Of a stretch of DNA of 59,121 nt, positions 16,472-25,267 are shown piece by piece; position 1 is the stretch's first letter; every line of letters begins with the position of its first letter. This DNA is from an uncultured Rhodospirillales bacterium (GTDB lineage: Bacteria > Pseudomonadota > Alphaproteobacteria > Acetobacterales > Acetobacteraceae): NCBI GenBank assembly GCA_903845065.1, contig CAIMWH010000026.1, positions 1 to 59,121 of the forward strand, in the 5' to 3' direction. The notes beneath the pieces are model-generated. The model searched no databases and was not told the origin of the DNA. It worked only from the letters and a program-made list of their open reading frames with translations. The translations under genes and the position numbers were made by a program.

Positions 16472-17437
16472 TTACAGGTACTGTGGCAACCGCGAGCGAT
16501 ACCAGTCGAGCGAGCGGCGGATACCCTCCTCCAGCCCGACCTGCGGCGCCCAGCCGGTCGCCTGGCGGAAGGCGCGATCATCGGCATGGTAGGACCCGAT
16601 ATCGATGGTCGCACGGTCCGCCGGAAACTCGCGGGTGACGAACTGCGCGCCCGGCACAATGCGGCCGATCAGCCCGGCAATCTCCAGCAGGGACGCCGGT
16701 GGCGGGCCGCCGATATTGTAGATATGGCCATGGCAAGCCGGCTCGGCCGCCGCCAGGAACGCCTCCGTCACGTCGTCGACGTAGGTAAGGTCGCGCAGTT
16801 GCTCCCCACCCCACACCTCGAACGGCTTGCCCTCAAGCGCACAGCGCATCCAGATGCCGAGGAACGTCTGCCGGGCATCGCGTATGCGCAACCGCGGCCC
16901 GTAGCAGTTGGTCAGCCGCAGGCTCACCACCGGGCGCCCGGCGGTACGGTGCTCGATCATCCAGTATTGCTCGCCGGCAAACTTCGAGACCCCGTTGGCG
17001 TCCGGCGGATTGACCGGGTGGCTCTCGTCAACCGGCAACCGTTCCGGGCGGCCATAGAACTGCCGGGTTGAGGCATGGACCACGATTGCCGCCGGCGCGG
17101 CCTCGCGCGCCGCCTGGATCAGGCGAACCTGGGCCACCGCGTTGACCGCGATATCGGCCAGCGGGTCACGCTGCCCGCCCATGTGGCTCGTCTGGGCCGC
17201 GAGGTTGAAGATGACCTCCGCACCCTCGCACAACGGCCGCAGGTCGATCTCGCGGATATCGGCGCGCACAAGCTCAACGCCCGCCCCTTCCAGGTTCGCC
17301 GGATTGGCGCCGCCACCGAACAAAAAACCGTCCAGCGCGGTCACCCGCGCCCCGCGCGCACTGAGCGCGTGGCAAAGATTGGAGCCCAGAAACCCCGCCC
17401 CGCCCGTCACAAAAACCTTGCGCCCATTCCAATCCAT
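16472..17437 (-). CDS. NAD-dependent epimerase/dehydratase, extended SDR
   Basis: This 321-residue protein has the NAD-binding TGGAGFLGSNL near residue 11. IREIDLRPLCEGAEVIFNLA and VVHASTRQFYGRPERLP follow. The active-site YxxxK is altered: the Lys stands in PPDANGVSKFAGEQYW, with Asn where Tyr is usual. The same Asn pattern occurs in a subset of sugar SDRs, so the protein is not necessarily inactive. LRLTNCYGPR and RDLTYVDDVTEAF complete the fold. It is the first gene of the operon with DegT, the M20 amidohydrolase and EamA. Confidence 0.88.
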   Translation of the reverse strand: MDWNGRKVFVTGGAGFLGSNLCHALSARGARVTALDGFLFGGGANPANLEGAGVELVRADIREIDLRPLCEGAEVIFNLAAQTSHMGGQRDPLADIAVNAVAQVRLIQAAREAAPAAIVVHASTRQFYGRPERLPVDESHPVNPPDANGVSKFAGEQYWMIEHRTAGRPVVSLRLTNCYGPRLRIRDARQTFLGIWMRCALEGKPFEVWGGEQLRDLTYVDDVTEAFLAAAEPACHGHIYNIGGPPPASLLEIAGLIGRIVPGAQFVTREFPADRATIDIGSYHADDRAFRQATGWAPQVGLEEGIRRSLDWYRSRLPQYL

Positions 17438-17490
17438 TGCGACCTCCTGCGATGCGGCAACTATCCTGCGACGGTGGCCAAACCAAGTCG

Positions 17491-18471
17491 TTAACTTGAC
17501 CCACCTGTGACGCCCGGCGGCGATCGACGCACACGCATGATCTCCGAGAAGCCGAAAAGCAACAGCACCACCCCGAGAACCACTTCAATCGCCGCCAGTC
17601 CACGCACCAATGCGCCATGCGGAACGATGTCGCCATAGCCGACGGTCGCGATTGTCACGACACTAAAATACAAAGCGTCCGCAAAACCGAGGTGGCCTGA
17701 CTTGCCCTCGAACAGGAACTGATCGCCCCCGAGGGTAAGGTCGGCAATCCTGTAAAGGCAGGTAAAAATCACAACAATCAGTGAATAATAGGTCAGAAAC
17801 GCCAGCATCGCCATAAACACGACGCCGATACGGCTCGCGACATCTTCAAACACCAATGCGATGTCAATCAGCAGCACGACGATATCGCGCACACCCCATA
17901 CGACAAATCCACCGATGGAGGTCATGGAGACCAGCAGCCAAACCGTCTGGCCGGTTGCCCCCAACTGGAGCGACGGTATGGCGAACGAACTGGCGCCGAT
18001 CATCGCCAGGCCCGGCACCCATCGGCCAAAGGACGGCGGATGGGTGAATTCGCGCAGTCGCCGTGCATGGATCGATGCCGCAATGCGCCGTCTCTTGATC
18101 ACGCAGCCGAGCAGGAAGCCCATGACGGGCAGCACCAATCCGGCAATGGTGGCGGCCCGTGGGGCGGCCGAGAAATTGGCTTCCCGGAAAAATTCGAAAA
18201 CACACGCATAGACCGCCAGGCTGTTGGCCAGCGTCACTCCGAAATGGGAACCTCCGGTGAACAACAGATAGAAAAACCCGAATCCGATCGTGGAGACGCA
18301 CAGCGCGCTCAACGCAAACACCGCGTCAGCCCCCATCGCGGCGGTCACCAGACCTAACAGGAACACCGTGAAAAGCGTCGCGTTGACCCAGTGCCGATCG
18401 ATCCGCCGCACGGCGCGCAGGCCCCGACGCGCGACCCTATCCATCGCCAAGCTCATGCATGTTCGTGGCAT
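17491..18471 (-). CDS. Potassium channel family protein
   Basis: This 326-residue membrane protein has five to six hydrophobic segments before the pore. The pore helix and filter are FADALYFSVVTIATVGYGDI, with the canonical TVGYGD, followed by a last helix, LAAIEVVLGVVLLLFGFSEI. It carries no RCK or cyclic-nucleotide domain. The N-terminal helices lack the regular arginine ladder of voltage sensors. The start is uncertain: GGAAGGGC touches ATG 18471, and ATG 18456 would have better spacing. It is monocistronic by spacing. K+ selectivity is inferred from the filter. Confidence 0.88.
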   Translation of the reverse strand: MPRTCMSLAMDRVARRGLRAVRRIDRHWVNATLFTVFLLGLVTAAMGADAVFALSALCVSTIGFGFFYLLFTGGSHFGVTLANSLAVYACVFEFFREANFSAAPRAATIAGLVLPVMGFLLGCVIKRRRIAASIHARRLREFTHPPSFGRWVPGLAMIGASSFAIPSLQLGATGQTVWLLVSMTSIGGFVVWGVRDIVVLLIDIALVFEDVASRIGVVFMAMLAFLTYYSLIVVIFTCLYRIADLTLGGDQFLFEGKSGHLGFADALYFSVVTIATVGYGDIVPHGALVRGLAAIEVVLGVVLLLFGFSEIMRVRRSPPGVTGGSS

Positions 18472-18670
18472 GCCCTTCCAGCATCAGAGTCGCTCATACG
18501 CCAAGCAGACTGCCGCGGCTACCATGATCGCTCGGGACGCGCGCTTCAGCGGAGGGAACCACCAGCAGGTATCGGAAGGAGGTACGCACGACGCGCCTAG
18601 GGCGTCTCGCGCGGCAGCGACACCGAACACGCGACTGATATCCCGGGAAACCTACCATCATCCGGCAATC

Positions 18671-20365
18671 TCACCCCCCGAGCTTCTCCAGCACCTCGGC
18701 ATGGCGTTCGCGCACCAGGTGGCGTTTGATTTTCTGGGTGGCGGTCATCAAGCCATTGTCGATGGTGAAGGCCGGCACCACGGCATGGCGGCGGATGCGT
18801 TCGGTGACGGACAGGCGCTTGTTGACATCACTCACCGCGCTGGCGACCGCCACCTCGTCGAAGCCCTCGGCCACCACCACCAGCGCGGTCAGGCCCGACT
18901 TGCCTTCCCCCAACACCACCGCCTGGGCAATCGGCGGTTCGGCGATGAGCATGCCCTCGATACGCGCCGGCGAGACGTTTTCGCCTCCCGACAGCACAAT
19001 CATGTCCTTCTTTCGATCGGTGATACGCAGGTAGTTGTCGGCATCCAGGGTGCCGATGTCCCCGGTGTGCAACCAGCCGTCGCGAATGGCGTTTTCCGTC
19101 TCGTCCGGGCGGCCCCAATAGCCATGCATCACCAGGTCACCGCGCACCAGGATCTCGCCATCCTCGGCAATCCGCAGTTCGACCCCTTCGAGCGGGCGGC
19201 CCACCGTGTCCACCCGGCAATCATTGGGCGGGTTGGCCGAGATGATCGGCCCCGCCTCGGTTTGCCCGTATCCCTGGATCAGCAGGATGCCCATGGCCAT
19301 GTAGAACCGGCCGACCTCCGGTTCGAGCCGCGCGCCCCCCGAAATGGCCGCAACCAAGCGGCCGCCAAAGCGCGCGCGCACCTTGCGCCGTACCAGGCGT
19401 TCGAGGATCGGGTCCATCAACCGTTCAGCCAACGTGAGCCTCTGTTTGTCTATCCGCTTGATGCCGATGGCGACAGCCTGGTTGAACAGCCGCTGCTTGA
19501 GTGCCGACTCGCGGCCCACCTGGCTCATGATCCGGCTGCGGATCACCTCCAGCACCCGTGGTACCATGGTCATCAATGTCGGCCGCACCGTCAGCATATC
19601 GGCGGCGAGGTATTCCACCCCACGCGCGTAGACGATCTCCGAACCGATCGAGAGGAACAGGAACTGGCCCGCCGTGTGCTCGTAGCTGTGCGATAGCGGC
19701 AGGAACGACAGGTAGGTCTCGCGATGCAGATTGAGCTGCCGGGTCAGGATATAGGCCCCGCGACAGTTCGACAGGATGGCGACGTGCGGCAGCATGACGC
19801 CCTTGGGAGAGCCGCCAGTTCCTGAGGTGTAGATCATGCAGGCGAGTGCGGTGGGCAGGATCTCGGCGGCCTCCGCGATGATATCCGCCGGGTCTTCGGT
19901 ATCGCCGATGAAGTCCGCCCAACGGGCGGTCTTCACCCCGGTGGCATCGAAAGTATCAATTGATATCAACAGGTCGAGCGGGCCGGCGGCGGCCACCTTC
20001 AGTGCCAGCGCGGCGCTGGAGACGAACGCCACCCTTGCGCCACTGTCACCCAGGATGTGCTTGTGATCCTCCACCGTGTTGGTGGTGTAGGTCGGCACCG
20101 GCACGGCGCGGATGGCCATCAACGCGGTCTCGATGATGGGATAGTCCGGCCGGTTTTCCGACACGATCATCACCCGGTCACCGGCGCTGACCCCGGCCGC
20201 CCGCAATCGCCGCGCCGCGGAGGCCGCCATCAACGCAAACTGTCCCCAGGTGATGCCGTGCCATTCGCCGTCGCGGAAGCCGCGCAGCATCGGCTGGTCG
20301 GGCCACTGCCGCGCCCGCTGGAACATCATCGTGGCGAGATTGGGCCACTGGGGATAGTCGTCCAC
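18671..20365 (-). CDS. Long-chain acyl-CoA synthetase (AMP-forming)
   Basis: The product has 564 residues from GTG 20365, chosen because AGGGAG lies 7 nt upstream; ATG 20425 would add 20 residues. The AMP-binding P-loop is MIYTSGTGGSPKGVMLPH. QGYGQTEAGPIIS is the A5 motif, YLRITDRKKDMIVLSGGENV the A8 hinge. It resembles the FadD15-like ACSL group with the long RVLEVIRSRIMSQVGRES segment. It would activate a fatty acid with ATP and CoA at the membrane. It is transcribed divergently from pepF. Confidence 0.9.
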   Translation of the reverse strand: MDDYPQWPNLATMMFQRARQWPDQPMLRGFRDGEWHGITWGQFALMAASAARRLRAAGVSAGDRVMIVSENRPDYPIIETALMAIRAVPVPTYTTNTVEDHKHILGDSGARVAFVSSAALALKVAAAGPLDLLISIDTFDATGVKTARWADFIGDTEDPADIIAEAAEILPTALACMIYTSGTGGSPKGVMLPHVAILSNCRGAYILTRQLNLHRETYLSFLPLSHSYEHTAGQFLFLSIGSEIVYARGVEYLAADMLTVRPTLMTMVPRVLEVIRSRIMSQVGRESALKQRLFNQAVAIGIKRIDKQRLTLAERLMDPILERLVRRKVRARFGGRLVAAISGGARLEPEVGRFYMAMGILLIQGYGQTEAGPIISANPPNDCRVDTVGRPLEGVELRIAEDGEILVRGDLVMHGYWGRPDETENAIRDGWLHTGDIGTLDADNYLRITDRKKDMIVLSGGENVSPARIEGMLIAEPPIAQAVVLGEGKSGLTALVVVAEGFDEVAVASAVSDVNKRLSVTERIRRHAVVPAFTIDNGLMTATQKIKRHLVRERHAEVLEKLGG

Positions 20366-20470
20366 GTTGTCACTCCCTGGGTCCGCCTCGGCATTCCTGC
20401 CGCGCGTTTGATCTTCCGGCCGCATAGCCTACATCTGTGGATATCGCCAGCAACACAGGTGACTCAAAGC

Positions 20471-22234
20471 ATGCCCGACGCGCTACCCAGCTGGGACCTC
20501 GCCGACCTCTATCCCGCCCCCGACAGCCCCGAGCTCGAGGCAGCCCTTGAGACCGCCGAGCGTGATGCCGCCGCGTTCGCCACCAGCCACGCCGGCAAGC
20601 TGGCCAACCTGTCCGGAGCCGCACTCGCCGCCGCAGTTGGCACTTTCGAGCGCATAGAGGAAACCCTTGGCCGGGTTATGTCCTATGCCCAGCTGCTGTT
20701 CAGCGGGGACTCCACGGATGCCGCCATCGGCCGCTTCTACCAATCGATGACCGAGCGGGTGACGGCGATTTCCAGCCACCTGATCTTCTTCACCCTGGAA
20801 CTGAACCGCCTCGACGAGGCCACCCTCGAAGCCAAGCTCGCCGACCCCGCCTTCGCCCGCTACCGCCCCTGGTTGCGTGACCTGCGGGTGTTCCGCCCGC
20901 ACCAGCTCGATGACCAGCTCGAAAAGCTGATCCACGAAAAGGAAGTCACCGGCCGCTCCGCCTGGTCGCGCCTGTTCGATGAAACCATCGCCGGCCTGAA
21001 GGTGCCGTTGGGCGGCGAGGACCTCACCGTCTCGGCCACGCTCAACAAGCTTTCCGATCGTGACCGCGCCACCCGGGAGGCCGCCGGCCGTGCCATCGGC
21101 GATACGTTCGGCCGCAACATCCGGCTGTTTGCGCTGATCACCAACACGCTGGCGAAAGACAAGGAGATCATCGACACCTGGCGCCACTACGACCGGCCCA
21201 CCAGCTACCGCAACCGCGCCAACATGGTGGAGGATGCGGTGGTCGACGCGCTCGTCACCGCCGTCTCGTCGGACTACCAGCGCCTGTCCCATCGCTATTA
21301 CACCATGAAGGCCAAGTGGCTCGGCCTGGAGAAGTTGCAGCACTGGGACCGCAACGCCCCGCTGCCCGACGACTCCGACACCGAGATCCCCTGGCCCGAA
21401 GCGCGCCGCCGTGTGCTCGACGCGTATGGTGCCTTCTCGCCCGATCTCGCATCGGTGGGTCGCCAGTTCTTCGACAAGCCCTGGATCGACGCCGGATTGC
21501 GCCCGGGCAAGGCCGGCGGCGCCTTTGCCCACCCCACGGTGTCCAGCGCCCACCCCTATTTGCTGCTGAACTACCACGGGCGCACCCGCGACGTGATGAC
21601 CCTGGCCCACGAACTCGGCCATGGCGTCCATCAGGTACTCGCCGCCGACCAGGGCTACCTTATGGCCGGTACCCCGCTGACCCTCGCCGAGACCGCCTCG
21701 GTGTTCGGCGAGATGCTGACATTCCGCGCCCTTCTCGATGCCGAGACCGACCCGGCGCGGCGGCGCATTATGCTGGCCGGCAAGGTGGAGGACATGCTGA
21801 ACACCGTCGTCCGCCAGGTTGCCTTCTACCAGTTCGAGACACTGCTGCATGCCGAGCGTCGCCAGGGCGAACTGGTCGCTGAGCGGATCGGCGAGCTCTG
21901 GATGCAGGTGCAAACCGAAAGCCTCGGCCCTGCATTCACCTTCAGCCCGGAGTATCGAGTATTCTGGGCCTACGTGCCGCACTTCATCCACACGCCGTTC
22001 TACGTCTATGCCTACGCCTTCGGGGATTGCCTGGTGAACGCGCTGTATTCGGTGTTCCAGTCCGGTCATCCCGGCTTCCAGCAGAAATATCTCGACATGC
22101 TGCGCGCCGGCGGCACCAAGCGTCACCAGGAACTCCTGGCTCCCTTCGGCCTCGACGCCACCGACCCGGCGTTCTGGCGCAAGGGCCTCGACGTGATCTC
22201 CGGTTTCATCGACGAACTGGAAAAAGCGTCATGA
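20471..22234 (+). CDS. pepF: Oligoendopeptidase F family zinc peptidase (M3)
   Basis: The product has 587 residues from ATG 20471. The zinc site is TLAHELGHGVHQVLA (HExxH near residue 380), with the third ligand Glu in TLAETASVFGEML. The N-terminus PSWDLADLYPAPDSPELEAA and the middle YHGRTRDVM match PepF/M3B oligopeptidases. No signal peptide is visible, so the enzyme is cytoplasmic and trims peptides. Its TGA overlaps the ATG of the ABC1 kinase gene (ATGA), showing translational coupling. This pair order recurs in alphaproteobacteria. Confidence 0.93.
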   Translation: MPDALPSWDLADLYPAPDSPELEAALETAERDAAAFATSHAGKLANLSGAALAAAVGTFERIEETLGRVMSYAQLLFSGDSTDAAIGRFYQSMTERVTAISSHLIFFTLELNRLDEATLEAKLADPAFARYRPWLRDLRVFRPHQLDDQLEKLIHEKEVTGRSAWSRLFDETIAGLKVPLGGEDLTVSATLNKLSDRDRATREAAGRAIGDTFGRNIRLFALITNTLAKDKEIIDTWRHYDRPTSYRNRANMVEDAVVDALVTAVSSDYQRLSHRYYTMKAKWLGLEKLQHWDRNAPLPDDSDTEIPWPEARRRVLDAYGAFSPDLASVGRQFFDKPWIDAGLRPGKAGGAFAHPTVSSAHPYLLLNYHGRTRDVMTLAHELGHGVHQVLAADQGYLMAGTPLTLAETASVFGEMLTFRALLDAETDPARRRIMLAGKVEDMLNTVVRQVAFYQFETLLHAERRQGELVAERIGELWMQVQTESLGPAFTFSPEYRVFWAYVPHFIHTPFYVYAYAFGDCLVNALYSVFQSGHPGFQQKYLDMLRAGGTKRHQELLAPFGLDATDPAFWRKGLDVISGFIDELEKAS

Positions 22235-23577
22235 CCGAAGACAAATCCTCCTTCCTCGGTGAACTCCGCCGCATGGCCCGCACCTCCGGCGCCGTCGGCG
22301 GGATCGCGGCGCGCGTGGTGGGCGAACGGGCCTTCGGCCTCAAGACCAACCGCGCGGATCATGCGGAAGATCTCAAGGCGTTGCTCGGCGGTCTCAAGGG
22401 GCCGCTGATGAAGGTGGCGCAGTTCCTCTCCACCGTGCCCAACGCCTTGCCCGCCGAATACGCCGCCGAGTTGGCTACCTTGCAGGCCAACGCGCCCGCC
22501 ATGGGATGGCCGTTCGTCCGCCGTCGCATGCAGGCGGAACTTGGTCCCAACTGGGAGGCCCGGTTCAGCAACTTCACCCACGAAGCCAGTGCCGCAGCCT
22601 CTCTCGGCCAGGTCCATCGTGCTACCCTGCCAGACGGGACCGACGTTGCCTGCAAGCTGCAATATCCTGACATGACCAGCACGGTGGAGGCCGACCTCCG
22701 CCAGCTCAAGCTCGCCATGGCGATTTTCCATCGCATGGACGGTGCAATCCAGCACGACGATATCTATGTCGAATTGGCCGAACGCCTCCGTGAGGAACTC
22801 GACTACGAGCGGGAGGCCGCCCAGATGCGGCTGTACCACGCCATGCTGGACAACACGCCCGAAGTCCACATCCCGACCCCGATTCCAGCGTTCTCCACCA
22901 AGCGCCTCCTGACCATGACATGGCTTGACGGCCGCCCCCTCATGGCCCGCCTGGCCGAGGACCCGCCGCAGGATGAGCGAAACCTGATGGCCGAGGCCCT
23001 GTTCAAGGCCTGGTACGTGCCATTCTACCGCTACGGCGTCATCCACGGTGACCCGCACCTCGGCAACTACCAGGTTCGTCCGGACGCCTCGGTGAACCTG
23101 CTCGACTTCGGCGCCATCCGCGTCTTCCCGCCGAGCTTCGTCCAGGGGGTCATCACGCTGTTCGAGGCCGTTCGGGATCGCGATGATGCCAAGGCCCATC
23201 ACGCCTACGAAATCTGGGGCTTCGACAAGTTGTCGGACGAGAAGATGGCAGTGCTCAACGAATGGGCGCACTTCCTGTACGACCCGCTCACCCAGGATCG
23301 CACCCGTCGCATCAGCGAGACCGATGACCCGCAATTCGGCCGCGCCGTGGCGGAACGCGTGCACGCCGGGCTGCGGCGCACCGGGGGCGTGAAGCCGCCG
23401 CGCGAATTCGTCCTGATGGATCGCAGCGCGGTTGGCCTTGGCAGTGTGTTCCTGCGCCTGCGCGCCGAGTTGAACTGGCACCGCCTGTTCCACGAACTGA
23501 TCGCCGATTTTGACCCCGCCGCCCTGGCAACACGGCAGGCTGCCGCCCTCGCGGCCGCCGGCGTCCCGACGCCCTGA
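22231..23577 (+). CDS. ABC1/UbiB/AarF family atypical kinase
   Basis: This 448-residue protein-kinase-like ATPase has the ABC1 marks: KVAQFLS (residues 61-67, the KxGQ motif with Ala in place of Gly), AAASLGQVHRATLPDG (the Ala-rich nucleotide loop), EELDYEREA (ExD), then YGVIHGDPHLGNY and LLDFGAIRVF, the metal-binding loop. UbiB homologues support ubiquinone biosynthesis or lipid extraction rather than protein phosphorylation. The KxAQ variant is seen in this subfamily, so it is not a defect. It is coupled to pepF and ends in a strong hairpin. Confidence 0.9.
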   Translation: MTEDKSSFLGELRRMARTSGAVGGIAARVVGERAFGLKTNRADHAEDLKALLGGLKGPLMKVAQFLSTVPNALPAEYAAELATLQANAPAMGWPFVRRRMQAELGPNWEARFSNFTHEASAAASLGQVHRATLPDGTDVACKLQYPDMTSTVEADLRQLKLAMAIFHRMDGAIQHDDIYVELAERLREELDYEREAAQMRLYHAMLDNTPEVHIPTPIPAFSTKRLLTMTWLDGRPLMARLAEDPPQDERNLMAEALFKAWYVPFYRYGVIHGDPHLGNYQVRPDASVNLLDFGAIRVFPPSFVQGVITLFEAVRDRDDAKAHHAYEIWGFDKLSDEKMAVLNEWAHFLYDPLTQDRTRRISETDDPQFGRAVAERVHAGLRRTGGVKPPREFVLMDRSAVGLGSVFLRLRAELNWHRLFHELIADFDPAALATRQAAALAAAGVPTP

Positions 23578-23580
23578 GCA

Positions 23581-23614
23581 GCACGCCCCTCCAGCATCCG
23601 ACGGAGGGGCGTGC
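23581..23614 (+). terminator. Hairpin after the ABC1 kinase gene
   Basis: A perfect 12-bp stem, GCACGCCCCTCC (23581-23592) with GGAGGGGCGTGC (23603-23614), encloses a 10-nt loop starting 4 nt after the stop. It lacks a T run but separates the pepF-ABC1 operon from the dpp-like operon. Confidence 0.6.
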
Positions 23615-23690
23615 GATGATAGCGCGCACCATTCCCGCCCATCGTCCCATCTGCTAACACTCCCGGCACATTCGCGGGGAGACCAACGCC

Positions 23691-25202
23691 ATGACCAGCC
23701 TGAAGCAGTTGCTGACCACCACCGTTGCCGCCGTGGCGCTCGCCGCCATGGCGCCGGTTGCGCACCAGGCCCGCGCCCAGGTGCTGGACATTGCCACCGA
23801 CGCCTCCCCCGTCGGGCTTGATCCGCATGTCGCGACGTCGTTCGCCACTTTCCTGGTGGTTTCCAACGTCTATGAAGGCCTCACCGCCATCGACAAGGAC
23901 CTGCGCATCGTACCCGCTTTGGCCGATCGCTGGACGATTTCGCCCGATGGGCTGACCTACGATTTCCACCTCCGTGCCGGCGCCACTTTCCACAACGGCC
24001 GCGCCCTGACCGCGCAGGACATCATCGCCAACATCGAGCGTATCCGCGATGCCAAGACCGGCTCGCCGCTGGCCTCCCGCGTGGCCGCGATCAAGACGAT
24101 GGAAGCCACCGCCACTGACGCCCTGCGCATCACGCTGGCCGCCCCCAACGCGCCGTTCCTCTCCCAGCTCGGCACCATCAGCATCGTCGCCCCCGAAGCG
24201 GTGGCAGAACTCGGACGCAAGCCGGTCGGCACCGGGCCCTATATGTTCAAGGAATGGGTGCCCGACACCTACATCGCGCTCGATCGCAACCCGTCCTACT
24301 GGGACAAGGGCCTGCCCGCGCTGGCCGGCCTGAAATTCCACATCGTGCCCGATGCCGCCACCCGCCAGGCCGGCATCCAGGGCGGTACCTACAAGCTGAT
24401 CCCGGTGGCCGATGCCGCCACCGCCGCGGCCCTCAAGAGCGCCCCGGGCGTCAAGCTGCTGGAAACCCAGGACCTCGCCTATAGCCTGATCGGCGTGAAC
24501 ACCACCAAGCCGCCGTTCGACAAACCCGCAGTGCGCGAAGCGATGAACATGGCGCTCGACCGTGCCCAGATCGTCCAGGCGGTATATTTCGGCCGCGGCG
24601 TGCCGGGCGGCCCGCTCTCCCCGGCACTCGCCCAGTGGGCGCTGCCAGTCAGCGACTTCCCCTGCTACAAGCCCGATGCAGCCGGCGCCGCCAAGAAGCT
24701 TGCAGAGGCCGGCATCGTCGGCAAGCTCAAGATCACGCTCAACGTGCTCGGCTCGATCCAGCAGGTGGTGGACGTAGCGCAGGTGGCCCAGGCCCAGCTC
24801 AACAAGGCGGGCTTCGACGTCACGCTGAACGTGCAGGAACAGGGCAAGTTCATCGCCGACTGGCGGGCCAGCAACTTCGAGGGCTTCGTGTCGCTCAACG
24901 GCGGCAACCCCGACCCGGACGACTATTTCGGCCGCACCTTCCAGACCGGCGGCGCCACCAACGTGTTCAAGTACAGCAGCCCGGAAATCGATAAGCTGCT
25001 GACCGACGGGCGCACCGAGTCCGATCCGGCCAAGCGCAAGCCGATCTATGACGCCGCCCAGAAGATCCTCGCCTGCCAGGGCCCGATCATGCACATCGCC
25101 TACGGCACCATCTTCGCCGCCGCACGCGATGACCTGCAGGGCTTCGCACCGATGCCCACCCGCTCGCTGCGTACCCTGCGCGACGCCAAACTCGCGAAAT
25201 AG
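23691..25202 (+). CDS. Peptide-type ABC transporter substrate-binding protein (DppA/family 5)
   Basis: The product has 503 residues with a signal peptide (KQ charged start, hydrophobic AAVALAAMAPVA, cleavage near ARAQ at residue 30). Family 5 signature parts are YEGLTAIDKDLRIVPALADR, TFHNGRALTAQDI and VGTGPYMFKEWVPD. In Gram-negative cells it binds substrate in the periplasm. Family members take peptides, nickel, opines, or oligosaccharides and sialic acid. Coupling of this operon to a SIS sugar gene argues for an amino-sugar compound rather than a plain peptide. A hairpin follows the stop. Confidence 0.9.
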   Translation: MTSLKQLLTTTVAAVALAAMAPVAHQARAQVLDIATDASPVGLDPHVATSFATFLVVSNVYEGLTAIDKDLRIVPALADRWTISPDGLTYDFHLRAGATFHNGRALTAQDIIANIERIRDAKTGSPLASRVAAIKTMEATATDALRITLAAPNAPFLSQLGTISIVAPEAVAELGRKPVGTGPYMFKEWVPDTYIALDRNPSYWDKGLPALAGLKFHIVPDAATRQAGIQGGTYKLIPVADAATAAALKSAPGVKLLETQDLAYSLIGVNTTKPPFDKPAVREAMNMALDRAQIVQAVYFGRGVPGGPLSPALAQWALPVSDFPCYKPDAAGAAKKLAEAGIVGKLKITLNVLGSIQQVVDVAQVAQAQLNKAGFDVTLNVQEQGKFIADWRASNFEGFVSLNGGNPDPDDYFGRTFQTGGATNVFKYSSPEIDKLLTDGRTESDPAKRKPIYDAAQKILACQGPIMHIAYGTIFAAARDDLQGFAPMPTRSLRTLRDAKLAK

Positions 25203-25216
25203 ATGCCCACCCTTCC

Positions 25217-25242
25217 CCCTCTCCCGCCTGCGCGGGAGAGGG
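25217..25242 (+). terminator. Intercistronic hairpin between substrate-binding protein and permease genes
   Basis: A perfect 11-bp stem, CCCTCTCCCGC (25217-25227) with GCGGGAGAGGG (25232-25242), has the 4-nt loop CTGC. It lies inside an operon, 15 nt after the binding-protein stop, so it more likely acts as a partial terminator or mRNA stabiliser than as a full stop. The sequence also resembles a dispersed palindromic repeat common in GC-rich proteobacteria. Confidence 0.6.
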
Positions 25243-25267
25243 CCGGGCAACCGCACGACAGCCAGCC

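Noticed and set aside
22411-22431. KVAQ in place of KxGQ in the ABC1 kinase as an inactivating change
   Set aside because: The Ala variant is common in this subfamily and all other kinase motifs are intact.
23205-25256. A 683-codon frame antisense to the ABC1 kinase and DppA-type genes
   Set aside because: It spans two real genes and their terminator; composition is that of a reverse-strand shadow.
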